A stretch of DNA of 64,000 bases from Acerihabitans sp047324305 (GCF_047324305.1 NZ_CP178740.1:4030001-4094000), one strand, 5' to 3'; numbered from the stretch's first letter, positions 15,944 through 24,376 are shown. The notes: generated by a model from the letters alone, not told the origin. Translations and numbers: made by a program.

Positions 15944-16906
15944 TTAGCTGGCCGCCTTCAGCGGGAACCCGCCGCGGGTATCCTGGTGCATTAAATTGAG
16001 CAATAAACGCATAAAACGCTGGCCGCTGGGGGGCAGGGGATGCCCCCGCAGCGACAGCAGCGAAAACGTCACTTCATAGGCGAACGTTTGCGCATCCGCG
16101 ACTTCAACAAAACAATAGAACTGGGACAGCGTCTGCACGTAATGGGTCGGCAACAGTCCCACATAACCGCCGGCGGCAATCAGGGTGGCGACCGCCTCCA
16201 GTCCAGAGGCAACGGCCTTGCGTTTCATATTAAGCCGCTGGCTTAACCGGGAACTGTAGGGATCGCGATCGCGGGTGACCAGGACATAATTCTGGTCAAT
16301 CAAATCCGCCATCCCGGGCGACGGCTGGCCGAAGGGGATGGCCACGTAGAGGCGGAACGCCTCGTTGAACAATGGCACGCTTTGCAACTGCCGGTTGGTC
16401 TCCGGCATGCCGCTGATGCCAATATGCAATTGCCGGTCAAGCATGTGCGTGAGCAGCGAATCATGCTGATGGATAGACAGATGCACGGTGACGTCCGGCG
16501 CGATGGAGCGGAATGCCGCCAGCGCCTCGGACACCTTGGAGCCGGAATTGGACAGGCAGTTATCGGCGATGCCGATAGTCAAATCGCCCGCCAGGATATT
16601 ACGCGCGTCGTTCAGATCGTCACGTATTTTTTTCAGCGTATCGTCCGCCAGGCTGGATGCCCTTAAGACACTTTCACCGAATAGCGTCAGTTGAAAACCG
16701 GCCGGCCCGCGAAAGCAGAGTTTTTCACCCAGCCTGGCCTCCAGGTTCTGGAGATGGCGACTGATGGTGGACCGCTCGATGTTCAGCGCCTCCTCGGCCG
16801 CGGTCAGACCTCCGGCCTCGGCGACCATGCGGAAGATGCGCAGCAGTTTAAGATCGGCCTCCGTCAGAGGCGGCACGGGTTTAAGATTTTTGGCGGATTG
16901 ATTCAT
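15944..16906 (-). CDS. LysR-family transcriptional regulator divergent from the ureohydrolase operon
   Basis: About 320 residues: N-terminal winged helix (LKLLRIFRMVAEAGGLTAAE, IERSTISRHLQNLEARLG), then an effector domain (LTIGIADNCLSNSGSKV, YVAIPFGQPSPGM). The start MNQSAKN at 16906 is preferred to the longer frame because the upstream 45 residues overlap the repeat-rich control region. It faces the first ureohydrolase gene across 371 bases that hold five tandem 13-14-bp repeats and a LysR-type dyad, so it likely regulates that operon and itself. Confidence 0.88.
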   Translation of the reverse strand: MNQSAKNLKPVPPLTEADLKLLRIFRMVAEAGGLTAAEEALNIERSTISRHLQNLEARLGEKLCFRGPAGFQLTLFGESVLRASSLADDTLKKIRDDLNDARNILAGDLTIGIADNCLSNSGSKVSEALAAFRSIAPDVTVHLSIHQHDSLLTHMLDRQLHIGISGMPETNRQLQSVPLFNEAFRLYVAIPFGQPSPGMADLIDQNYVLVTRDRDPYSSRLSQRLNMKRKAVASGLEAVATLIAAGGYVGLLPTHYVQTLSQFYCFVEVADAQTFAYEVTFSLLSLRGHPLPPSGQRFMRLLLNLMHQDTRGGFPLKAAS

Positions 16907-16993
16907 GTTTCGCTGCCTAACGTCGGGGCTACATCGGAAGGCGCGCTTAACGTGCGCCCTGAGAGCGGTCAGAGTGGGTCTAACAACGGACCC

Positions 16994-17062
16994 TGCAACA
17001 AAAACGTGCGCAAAAAACGACGCGCAAAATACAACATGCAAAAGACAACATGCAAGATAAAT
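16994..17062 (+). repeat. Five degenerate 13-14-bp tandem repeats in the LysR/ureohydrolase control region
   Basis: Units begin at 16994, 17007, 17021, 17035 and 17049. They read TGCAACAAAAACG, TGCGCAAAAAACGA, CGCGCAAAATACAA, CATGCAAAAGACAA and CATGCAAGATAAAT, sharing a GCAAAA-A core. Units 4 and 5 share 8 of the first 8 bases with unit 5's downstream half drifting. The array is AT-rich against a GC-rich background and is a likely site for co-operative regulator binding or DNA bending. Confidence 0.6.
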
Positions 17063-17180
17063 GCCATGCCGGGAGACGGCGGTGATGCGTCACCGCCGGC
17101 CACGGCTGCTCTTTATCTGAGCAGGCATGCCCCATCCTGGGGCTCGGGAGCGGGCCGGATGCATGTTGCCGGCGAAAAGG

Positions 17181-17195
17181 GTGTACGCCATACAC
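17181..17195. promoter_or_regulatory. LysR-type box upstream of the first ureohydrolase gene
   Basis: GTGTA-CGCCA-TACAC is a perfect 5-bp dyad containing the T-N11-A signature of LysR binding sites. It lies 83 bases upstream of the start codon at 17278 and 275 bases from the LysR start, a normal recognition-site position for a divergent LysR activator. Confidence 0.55.
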
Positions 17196-17277
17196 GCATA
17201 GGTTCACCGGCGGTTACCAAGCGCGGCCGGCAACCGATCTATACTCCCAAGCGTTACCCATCCTTCAGGAGCAGCAC

Positions 17278-18243
17278 ATGTCGCAACCCCTTACCGTTCC
17301 GCCCTCCCACGGCCCCCAGGGCTTCCTGCGATCGCCGGTGTCCACCGATCTCGACCACCTGGACGCGCATATCGCCATTATCGGCCTGCCCTACGGCAAT
17401 GCCTACGCCCCTCATGCCATCAGCAACGATCAGATCCATGCCCCCGACGCAGTGCGCGCCGTAAGCGACACCGTCAGCAAGGGCAAGGATCAGTATGATT
17501 TCGACGTCGGCGGCCCGATCCTGGATAACCGGCCGATCAAGCTGGTGGACGTGGGCAATGTGCTGGCGGATCCCGCCGATCTCAGCAGCCATACCCCGCG
17601 CGCCGAGCAGGCGATCCGTAAAATCCTCGCGGCCGGCGCCATGCCCATTACTCTGGGCGGCGACCACGGCATCCCCATTCCCATCCTGGCGGCGTTCGAG
17701 GGCCGGGGGCCGATTACCCTGATTCAGATCGATGCGCATATCGACTGGCGCAATGAGGTGAACGGCGTACGCAACGGTCTTTCCAGCCCCATCCGCCGCG
17801 CGTCAGAAATGGCCCATATCGGCGAAATCTTCCAGATCGGCATTCGCGCCCAGGGCAGCGCCCGCACCGAGGAAGTGGACGCGGCGCTGGCCTATGGCGC
17901 GCATATCATTCCCGCCTTCGAGGTCCACGACGCGGGCATCGACGCCGTTATCGACCGCATCCCCGACGGCGGTCAATTCTATATCACCATTGATGCGGAC
18001 GGCCTGGATCCTACGGTGATGCCCGCGGTGGAAACCCCGGCGCCGGGCGGCCTCACCTTTCATCAGGTGCGCCGCCTGATCCATGCCCTGGTACGCAAGG
18101 GCAGAGTGGTGGGCATGGATATCGTCGAAATTACCCCCGCCAAAGATGTGAATCATATCAGCTGTATTACCGCCGCGCGCCTGATGGTGAATGTGATCGG
18201 CGCGGCGGTGCGGGCGGATTATTTTGTCACGGCGCAGTCTTGA
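17278..18243 (+). CDS. Ureohydrolase (agmatinase/arginase superfamily), copy 1
   Basis: A 321-residue binuclear-Mn ureohydrolase with all metal ligands: GGDH (His130), DAHID (Asp152, His154, Asp156) and DADGLDP (Asp239, Asp241). Family members hydrolyse a guanidino group to an amine plus urea. The usual catalytic-loop His-Gly after the DAH motif is not seen; the corresponding stretch is VNGVRNGLSSP (161-171). The substrate is therefore probably not agmatine or arginine. AGGAG precedes the ATG. It leads an operon with a full ABC transporter and a second ureohydrolase. Confidence 0.88.
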   Translation: MSQPLTVPPSHGPQGFLRSPVSTDLDHLDAHIAIIGLPYGNAYAPHAISNDQIHAPDAVRAVSDTVSKGKDQYDFDVGGPILDNRPIKLVDVGNVLADPADLSSHTPRAEQAIRKILAAGAMPITLGGDHGIPIPILAAFEGRGPITLIQIDAHIDWRNEVNGVRNGLSSPIRRASEMAHIGEIFQIGIRAQGSARTEEVDAALAYGAHIIPAFEVHDAGIDAVIDRIPDGGQFYITIDADGLDPTVMPAVETPAPGGLTFHQVRRLIHALVRKGRVVGMDIVEITPAKDVNHISCITAARLMVNVIGAAVRADYFVTAQS

Positions 18244-18276
18244 CGCCACCTTACCGGTCCTCAATGGGAGTTAATC

Positions 18277-19131
18277 ATGCGTAAAACCCGTCACCTGTTT
18301 ATTGTCCGGCTGGTACTGCTGTGCGCCGGCCTTGGGCTGCTTGCCGGCCAGGCCTCGGCTGAAACCGCGCTGGAAAAAATCAAACGCACCGGCACCGTTA
18401 CCGTCGGCACCGAGGCGGCGTTTCCCCCCTTCGAGTTTGTGCAGGATGGCAAAATCGTCGGCTATGGGTCGGATATCCTGGTGGAAGTGGCCAAGACGCT
18501 GGGGGTGAAGGTAAAACAGCTGGATCTGCCCTGGCAGGGCATTTTGCCGGGGCTGCTGGCCGGTAAGTTTGATTTCGTCGCCACCACGGTGGGAATTAAC
18601 GAAGAGCGCGCCAAGCGTTATGCCTACACCCTGCCCATTGCCAACGGCGCGCCGTATCTGCTCAAGCGCAAGGGTGACGCATTGGCCAAGCTGGCCGATC
18701 TTAACGGCAAGGTGGTGGCAACCCAGCTGGCGTCGTCCACCGAACCCGTGGCGCGCGCCCTGGACGCCAAACTGAAGGCCGACGGCGGCGCGGGGTATAA
18801 GCAGCTCAAGCTGTTTACCGATTTCCAGGGAGCGTATATGGCGCTGGCCAACGGCGAGGTGGACGCGGTGGTGCAATCGTTGCCGAGCCTGGCGGTATTG
18901 GTAAAACAGCGGCCGGATACCTTTGACCTGATGACGGCGATTCCCAACCAGGGCGGCTATGACTACCTGGCCTGGGTCACCCGCCCGGAAGATAAGGATT
19001 TGCGCGATGCTATCTCCGGCGTTATCCGCAGCATGCGTGATGACGGGCGCCTGGCGACACTTCAGCAAAAATGGTTCGGTTTTACCATGGACATCCCGGA
19101 TAGCGGCTATCTTCCCCCCGGCGCGCAATAA
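18277..19131 (+). CDS. Amino-acid-type ABC transporter periplasmic binding protein (SBP family 3)
   Basis: A 284-residue binding protein with a Sec signal (hydrophobic residues 8-26, cleavage near ASAET) and family-3 segments GTVTVGTEAAFPPFEF, KIVGYGSDILVEVAKTLGV and LATLQQKWFGF. It lies 33 bases after the ureohydrolase stop with GGGAG upstream. It serves the permease pair and ATPase that follow. A guanidino compound matching the two flanking ureohydrolases is the most likely ligand (inference). Confidence 0.9.
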   Translation: MRKTRHLFIVRLVLLCAGLGLLAGQASAETALEKIKRTGTVTVGTEAAFPPFEFVQDGKIVGYGSDILVEVAKTLGVKVKQLDLPWQGILPGLLAGKFDFVATTVGINEERAKRYAYTLPIANGAPYLLKRKGDALAKLADLNGKVVATQLASSTEPVARALDAKLKADGGAGYKQLKLFTDFQGAYMALANGEVDAVVQSLPSLAVLVKQRPDTFDLMTAIPNQGGYDYLAWVTRPEDKDLRDAISGVIRSMRDDGRLATLQQKWFGFTMDIPDSGYLPPGAQ

Positions 19132-19162
19132 TTTTCGTTAAACCGAACGCGGAGACCCGGCG

Positions 19163-19822
19163 ATGAAATTCAGTTGGCAAACGTTATTTTCCAGTTTCCC
19201 GCCTTTACTGGAGGCGGCATGGGTCAACCTTAGCCTGGCCGTGATTATTTTTTTGCTGGTGCTGGCTTTCTCAACCGGGTTTACTCTGTTGCGGGCGAAA
19301 AAAATCGTCTGGCTGGGGAGGGCGTCCGCGGTGCTGATAAGCTTTGTGCGCGGCACGCCGCTGCTGATCCAGATTTTTATTTGTTATTACGTATTGCCGG
19401 CCCTGGGGTTGGACCTCAGCCCCGAGGCGGCGGGCATAATCGCCATTACCCTCAACAGTACCGTATTCCTGGCCGAAGCCATGCGCGGCGGCCTTGCCAC
19501 CCTCGATCCGGGGCATATCGAAGCCGCCGCGGCGCTCGGCCTGCCCCCACGCGCCATATGGCAATGCGTGGTCTTACCGCAGCTGTTCCGGCGGATGATT
19601 CCGGTCATTGTCAACGAAGCCACGATTATCGTCAAAGGCACCGCCTTGCTATCGGTCATTACCGTGGTGGACGTGCTGCGCACCGCGCAGCAAATTGCCG
19701 GCGGTAATTACCGGCCGTTTGAAACGCTGCTTGGCGCGGCGCTGATTTTTCTGGCGATCAATCTGGCGTTCAGCGCCATCGGCAGCTACCTGGAGGCCAG
19801 GGCAGCGGACGCCCGGGTATAA
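19163..19822 (+). CDS. Amino-acid-type ABC transporter permease, first of pair
   Basis: A 219-residue inner-membrane permease of the HisMQ family. About five hydrophobic segments surround SFVRGTPLLIQIFICYYVLP (near 53-72) and an EAA loop, IEAAAALGLPPRAIWQCVVL. GGAGA precedes the ATG by 8 bases. It ends 3 bases before the next permease. Confidence 0.92.
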   Translation: MKFSWQTLFSSFPPLLEAAWVNLSLAVIIFLLVLAFSTGFTLLRAKKIVWLGRASAVLISFVRGTPLLIQIFICYYVLPALGLDLSPEAAGIIAITLNSTVFLAEAMRGGLATLDPGHIEAAAALGLPPRAIWQCVVLPQLFRRMIPVIVNEATIIVKGTALLSVITVVDVLRTAQQIAGGNYRPFETLLGAALIFLAINLAFSAIGSYLEARAADARV

Positions 19823-19825
19823 CGT

Positions 19826-20548
19826 ATGCATATTGATTTCACCGTGCTTTATCCCTACTGGCCGCTATTATTGCAGGGCGCCGGCCTGACACTGAAAATC
19901 ACGCTGATAGCCTTTGCCATCGGCTACCTGCTGGGCATGGCGGTGGCGCTACTCGGCCTGGTGCCGCTGCGGGTGGTGGCCGCGCCGATCGGTCTCTATA
20001 TCGCCTGCCTGCGCAGCGCGCCGTTTATTATTTTTCTGTTCGTGGTGTATTACGGGTTGCCCTATACCGGCCTGCGTCTGCCGGCCGAGGTGGTGGGTAC
20101 CCTGGCGCTGGCGCTCTATGCCAGCGCTTACTACGGCGAGATCCTGCGCGCCGGCATCCAGGCGCTGCCGCGCGGCCAGTTTGAGTCCGCCCGGGCGATA
20201 GGCATGTCGCCTGCGCAGGCCATGCGCCATATTATCGCGCCGCAGGTCCTGCGCGCGGTGGTGCCGCCCACCACCAATATGACGCTGACCATGATGAAGG
20301 AGTCGGCGGTGCTCAGTTCCATCACCGTGCCGGAACTCACCTATCAAGGCCTGGTGGTGCAGGGCGCCACCTTCGCGCCGTTCGAGGTGTTTATCGCCAT
20401 TACCGCCCTGTACTGGCTTATCGCCGCGCTTGTCGCCGAGATTGCACGCCGCGTGGAGCTGGGCGGCGGGCAACCCAGCCGCCATGCTATCCAGCGCAGC
20501 GCCATTGCCCGGCGTTACCTCTCCCTTGACTGGCGGAACATGCCATGA
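19826..20548 (+). CDS. Amino-acid-type ABC transporter permease, second of pair
   Basis: A 240-residue permease with ACLRSAPFIIFLFVVYYGLP in the HisMQ position and an EAA loop (FESARAIGMSPAQAMRHIIA). It carries a longer C-terminal tail (about 20 residues, HAIQRSAIARRYLSLDWRN) than its partner. Its TGA overlaps the ATPase ATG by 4 bases, so permease and ATPase are translationally coupled. Confidence 0.92.
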   Translation: MHIDFTVLYPYWPLLLQGAGLTLKITLIAFAIGYLLGMAVALLGLVPLRVVAAPIGLYIACLRSAPFIIFLFVVYYGLPYTGLRLPAEVVGTLALALYASAYYGEILRAGIQALPRGQFESARAIGMSPAQAMRHIIAPQVLRAVVPPTTNMTLTMMKESAVLSSITVPELTYQGLVVQGATFAPFEVFIAITALYWLIAALVAEIARRVELGGGQPSRHAIQRSAIARRYLSLDWRNMP

Positions 20549-21345
20549 ATAATCCGCCCGCTCTGCGCGTCACCGCTGTCAGCAAACGCTTTCGCCAGGT
20601 CTGCGCCGTTAATCAGGTGTATCTGGATATTGCCCCGGGTGAAATTGTGGCGCTGATTGGCCCCAGCGGCTGTGGCAAAAGCACGCTGCTGCGCTGCGTG
20701 ACCTGGCTGGAAACGCCGGATGAAGGTTTTATCGAGATCAACGGCGCCCCTTTCGGCCGGCGGCGGGAAGGGGAAATCATCCGCCACCAGTCCCGGCGCC
20801 AGATCGATATGTTGCGCCCCCGGCTGGGGATGGTATTCCAGCAGTTCAATTTGTGGCCGCACCTCACCGTACGCGAAAACATCGTCACGCCGCAACGGGT
20901 GGTATTGGGCCGCGGCGGTGAACAAGCCCACGCGCGCGCGGAACGGCAAATGGCGCAGTTTGCGCTGTCCCAGGTAGCCGACCGCTATCCCTGGCAGCTC
21001 TCCGGCGGGCAGAAGCAGCGCGCCGCGATTGCCCGGGCGCTGGTGATGGACCCGGCGGTGATGCTGTTCGACGAGCCCACCTCGGCGCTTGACCCGGAGC
21101 TGGTGGGCGAGGTGCAGACGCTGCTGCGCTCGCTGGCGCAGGGCGGCATGGCCATGCTGATTGTCACCCACGATATCCGTTTTGCGGTGAACGTTGCCGG
21201 ACGTCTCGCGTTTATGTGCGAGGGCGGCATTGTCGAGGAAGGGCCGGTGTCACAGCTGGTCGGTTCCCCGCGCGATCCCCGCCTGCGGCAGTTTCTGACC
21301 CTGACCTATGCGTCGGGGCGCGATAATCCCTCTACCCAGGAGTAA
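20545..21345 (+). CDS. Amino-acid-type ABC transporter ATP-binding protein (GlnQ/HisP family)
   Basis: A 266-residue ATPase with Walker A GPSGCGKST (39-47), Q-loop VFQQFNLWPHLTV, signature LSGGQKQRAAIARAL and Walker B VMLFDEPTSALDPE. It energises the upstream permease pair. It is the only ATPase of this class in the window, while a second permease pair (13861-15176) has none, so it may drive both systems. The Q-loop is preceded by an insert of about 20 residues (RRREGEIIRHQSRRQIDML), also seen in HisP-type proteins. Confidence 0.93.
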   Translation: MNNPPALRVTAVSKRFRQVCAVNQVYLDIAPGEIVALIGPSGCGKSTLLRCVTWLETPDEGFIEINGAPFGRRREGEIIRHQSRRQIDMLRPRLGMVFQQFNLWPHLTVRENIVTPQRVVLGRGGEQAHARAERQMAQFALSQVADRYPWQLSGGQKQRAAIARALVMDPAVMLFDEPTSALDPELVGEVQTLLRSLAQGGMAMLIVTHDIRFAVNVAGRLAFMCEGGIVEEGPVSQLVGSPRDPRLRQFLTLTYASGRDNPSTQE

Positions 21346-21349
21346 CATC

Positions 21350-22324
21350 ATGTCCCGAGTCAACCGGCCGTTTGTCGGCATTCCTTCGTTTTTACGCGCC
21401 AGGATTGCGCCTGATATCACCCAACTGGACGCGGCCATCGCCATATTGGGCATTCCCTTCGATGAGGGCTCGCCCTTTATGCCCGGCACCCGTATGGCGC
21501 CGCGCTCCCTACGCGAGCACTCGCTGCGTTTTTGCAGCGAGCATCGCGGTTATTATTCCCCGGAGGCAAAGCGGGAATTCCTCGGCGAGGAGGTCCGCGG
21601 CGGGCTGATCGTGGACGCCGGCGATGTGGATATCCATCCCACCAATGTTGAAAAAACCTTTGAGCTTATCACCGACGCGGTTAAGCACATCCTGGACGGC
21701 GGCGCGCTGCCGGTGATCCTGGGCGGTGACCATTCGATTACCTACCCGGTGTTCCGTGCGTTTGACGGCGATATCCACGTACTGCATTTTGATGCCCATA
21801 CGGATTACGGCACGCTGGAGCAGGATATGCAATACACCAACGGCCACGCTTTCCGCCATGTGGTGGAGCGGGCCAAGGCCAGCAGCCTGACGCAGATTGG
21901 CATCCGCAGCCTGCGCCACAGCGCGGAAATCGTTGAGCAGGTGATTGAGGGGGGAAACCGGGTGATTCCGATGGGCGAGTTCCGGCGCATCGGGCCGCAG
22001 GGTATCGGCGCGCTGCTGCCGGAAAACGCCAGGGTGTATGTCAGCATCGACGTGGATGTGCTGGATATGTCGCTGGTGCCGGGCTGCGTCTCGGCGGAGC
22101 CGGACGGCATGACCTACGCCGAATTGCGCGACAGCCTGAAGACGATAGCCGAACGCTATCAGGTGGTGGGTTTTGATTTTGTCGAGGTCAACCCGCTGCT
22201 GGATGTCGGCTCCGGCGTGACGTCTTACCTGGGCGCGCACGTGGTAATCGAGTTCCTTGGCAATATCTGCGACCAGCCGCGCTGGCGCGAGTCACGGCGC
22301 GCGCGGGAAGGCGCGGCGGAATAA
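21350..22324 (+). CDS. Ureohydrolase (agmatinase-like), copy 2
   Basis: A 324-residue ureohydrolase beginning MSRVNRPFVGIPSFL, with AGGAG 9 bases upstream and only 4 bases after the ATPase stop. Metal ligands are complete: GGDH (His128), DAHTD (Asp148, His150, Asp152) and DVDVLD (Asp234, Asp236). GHAFRHV (165-171) occupies the catalytic His-loop position and keeps a His, unlike copy 1. N-terminal IPFDEGSPFMPGTRMAPRSLRE is agmatinase-like. It probably hydrolyses an imported guanidino acid or its derivative to urea plus an amine; guanidinobutyrase or guanidinopropionase activity is as likely as agmatinase. Confidence 0.88.
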   Translation: MSRVNRPFVGIPSFLRARIAPDITQLDAAIAILGIPFDEGSPFMPGTRMAPRSLREHSLRFCSEHRGYYSPEAKREFLGEEVRGGLIVDAGDVDIHPTNVEKTFELITDAVKHILDGGALPVILGGDHSITYPVFRAFDGDIHVLHFDAHTDYGTLEQDMQYTNGHAFRHVVERAKASSLTQIGIRSLRHSAEIVEQVIEGGNRVIPMGEFRRIGPQGIGALLPENARVYVSIDVDVLDMSLVPGCVSAEPDGMTYAELRDSLKTIAERYQVVGFDFVEVNPLLDVGSGVTSYLGAHVVIEFLGNICDQPRWRESRRAREGAAE

Positions 22325-22330
22325 TATATT

Positions 22331-22365
22331 GCCGGCGGGATATCAGCGCGCCGGCCTCCCTTTTT
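22331..22365 (+). terminator. Probable rho-independent terminator after the ureohydrolase operon
   Basis: GCCGGCG (22331-22337) pairs with CGCCGGC (22349-22355) across an 11-base loop, followed by CTCCC and five T. The T-run is offset by five bases, so efficiency may be modest. Confidence 0.45.
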
Positions 22366-22438
22366 CAGCCGAACGTTGTTAATCTGGGGCAATCCCGTGA
22401 CGACGGTCACGGCCGTTCATCTTTTACAAGGCGAAGAC

Positions 22439-23680
22439 ATGTCACTGTCAGACGATGGCGCGCTGCCGCCCGACCCCGATGATGCGCCGCTGATGCGGTC
22501 CGGCGTGCGCGATCTGCGTTTTTCCGCCATCCGCGAGGTGGCCAACGCCGCTATTGGCCGCGAGGATATCCTGCCGTTCTGGTTTGGCGAACCGGATCGC
22601 AGCACGCCGGAGTTTATCTGCGCCGCCGCGCAGGCGTCGCTGGCGGCGGGGGAGACGTTTTATACCCCCAACCTGGGCGAGCCGGCGCTGCGCGAGGCGC
22701 TGGCGCGTTATCTGTCGTCCTGGCACCGGCCGGTGGACGAAAACCGCATTGCCGTGACCAATTCCGGCGTGTCGGCGCTGATGCTGACGGCGCAGGCGCT
22801 TTACCGTCCCGGCGACCGGGTGGTGGTGGTGACGCCGGTGTGGCCGAACCTGGTTGAAATTCCGAAAATTCTCGGCGCGCGGGTGGCGGAAGTGCCGCTG
22901 CGGCTGCTGCGTGAACCGCAAAACGTCTCCCGCTGGCACCTGGATATGGAGACGCTGCTTGCCGCCCTGACGCCGGGCACGCGGGCGCTGGTGATTAACT
23001 CGCCGAATAATCCCAGCGGCTGGGTAATGTCGGCGGCGCAGCAGGCGATGGTGCTGGCGCATTGCCGCCGGCATGGTATCTGGATTGTCTCCGACGAGGT
23101 CTACGGCCGCATAGTGTTTGACATGCCCGCAAACCGCTGTGCGCCGTCGTTTCTTGATATTGCCGATGCGCGGGATCGACTGATCGTGATTAACAGCTTT
23201 TCCAAAAGTTGGATGATGACCGGCTGGCGGTTGGGATGGATGGTGGTGCCCGATACGCTGATAGAGGATATGGGTAAATTAATCGAATATAACAGCAGCT
23301 GCGCGCCGGCATTCGTGCAAAAGGCGGGCTTGGCGGCGGTCAGCCAGGGGGAGGCGGCGCTGCGCGACACCCTGTCCCGATTCCAGGCCTCGCGGGATTT
23401 TCTCTACCGCGAACTGAGCGCCTTTGCGCAGATAGAAACGCCCTTGCCCCAGGGCGCCATGTATCTTTTTTTCCGTGTGGCGGGGCTGCGGGACAGCCTG
23501 GCGCTGTGCAAGGCGCTGGTGGCCGACGCCGGGCTGGGGTTGGCGCCGGGGAGTGCGTTCGGCCCGGCGGGCGAGGGCTGTATCCGCTGGTGTTTCGCCA
23601 GTTCGCAGGACAGGCTCGCACAGGGGGTGGCAAGGCTGCGCGCGTTCCTGGCCACGGGCTTGGCAAAACAACCACGCTGA
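22439..23680 (+). CDS. PLP-dependent aminotransferase, class I/II (aspartate aminotransferase fold)
   Basis: About 413 residues. The PLP lysine lies in INSFSKSWMMTGWRLGWM. NSPNNPSGWVM and VSDEVYGRIVF are the expected cofactor-binding segments, and the C-terminal RWCFA supplies the substrate-carboxylate Arg. It would transaminate an amino acid, plausibly the amine or amino acid released by the neighbouring ureohydrolases. The ATG at 22439 follows AAGGCGA; the frame extends to 22376 but that part overlaps the terminator-like region. A possible terminator separates it from the ABC operon, so it may have its own promoter. Confidence 0.87.
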   Translation: MSLSDDGALPPDPDDAPLMRSGVRDLRFSAIREVANAAIGREDILPFWFGEPDRSTPEFICAAAQASLAAGETFYTPNLGEPALREALARYLSSWHRPVDENRIAVTNSGVSALMLTAQALYRPGDRVVVVTPVWPNLVEIPKILGARVAEVPLRLLREPQNVSRWHLDMETLLAALTPGTRALVINSPNNPSGWVMSAAQQAMVLAHCRRHGIWIVSDEVYGRIVFDMPANRCAPSFLDIADARDRLIVINSFSKSWMMTGWRLGWMVVPDTLIEDMGKLIEYNSSCAPAFVQKAGLAAVSQGEAALRDTLSRFQASRDFLYRELSAFAQIETPLPQGAMYLFFRVAGLRDSLALCKALVADAGLGLAPGSAFGPAGEGCIRWCFASSQDRLAQGVARLRAFLATGLAKQPR

Positions 23681-23859
23681 GTGGCGCGGCATCCTGCCTC
23701 CCGGCGGAGCCAGGGTTTGACCGTCATGTCGCCAACCGCGAGGGGTAAAGCGGCCGATGCCGGCCCCGGCAATGTCCTCGTCCTGCCGACGGCGTCAGGC
23801 GTCTAAGATAATTAGCGCTGGGCGGCGGGTTACCCCGTTCATCCGCCGAGATCGGACAT

Positions 23860-24291
23860 TCAGCCCAAATGCGTATGCCGCTCCGGCGCCGGCCCGGTGT
23901 CCATTGCCGCAATGCCCTGTACGATGCCGCAGCCATCCACCCGCTGTTCCCGCCGGCAGCGCCGGCGCAGGTCGGTAAGCTGCCCCTTAAGCTGGGTAAG
24001 CTCTGCGATGCGCGCCTCCACGTGGGCGATATGCTCCTCCAGCAGATGGTTGACCGCGCCGCATCCGGCATCGGGCTTTTCAACCAGCTCCAGCAACTGG
24101 CGAATTTCCCCGTGGGTCATATCCAGCACGCGGCAGTGGCGGATAAACCGCAGGCGTTCCACGTGCAGCGGCGTATAGCTGCGGTAATTGGCCGCGGTGC
24201 GCAGGGGCGCGGGCAGCAAACCCTGTTTTTCATAAAAACGCACGGTTTCCACCGTGCAATGCGCCGTTAACGCGACTTCACCGATTTTCAT
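23860..24291 (-). CDS. cadR: MerR-family Cd/Pb-responsive regulator (CadR/PbrR type)
   Basis: A 143-residue MerR protein: N-terminal winged helix MKIGEVALTAHCTVETVRFY, EANYRSY-like NYRSYTPLHVERLRFIRHCR, then a dimerisation coiled coil. Metal-site cysteines lie at 77, 112 and 121, close to the 77/112/119 pattern of CadR and PbrR. The short C-terminal tail ends with two His (140-142) rather than a long His-rich extension. It faces the P-type ATPase across a 19-bp-spacer promoter, the standard arrangement in which metal-bound regulator untwists the promoter. Cd, Pb or Zn is the likely inducer. Confidence 0.88.
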   Translation of the reverse strand: MKIGEVALTAHCTVETVRFYEKQGLLPAPLRTAANYRSYTPLHVERLRFIRHCRVLDMTHGEIRQLLELVEKPDAGCGAVNHLLEEHIAHVEARIAELTQLKGQLTDLRRRCRREQRVDGCGIVQGIAAMDTGPAPERHTHLG

Positions 24292-24314
24292 CACGGGCTC
24301 CTTTATTATATGGC

Positions 24315-24345
24315 TTGACTCTATAGTAGCTTCAGGGTGTGCAAT
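24315..24345 (+). promoter_or_regulatory. MerR-type promoter/operator of the metal ATPase gene
   Basis: -35 TTGACT (24315-24320) and -10 TGCAAT (24340-24345) are 19 bp apart, too long for unaided sigma70 but standard for MerR-family activation. The spacer contains CTATAGTAGCTTCAGGGT, an imperfect dyad nearly identical to that recalled for pbr/cad promoters. Confidence 0.85.
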
Positions 24346-24376
24346 ACGCCATAACGGATGCTAACAGGAGCACAAC

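Noticed and set aside
16906..17041. Longer start for the LysR regulator at 17041
   Set aside because: The extra codons run through the tandem repeat array and are not LysR-like; the family N-terminus fits the start at 16906.
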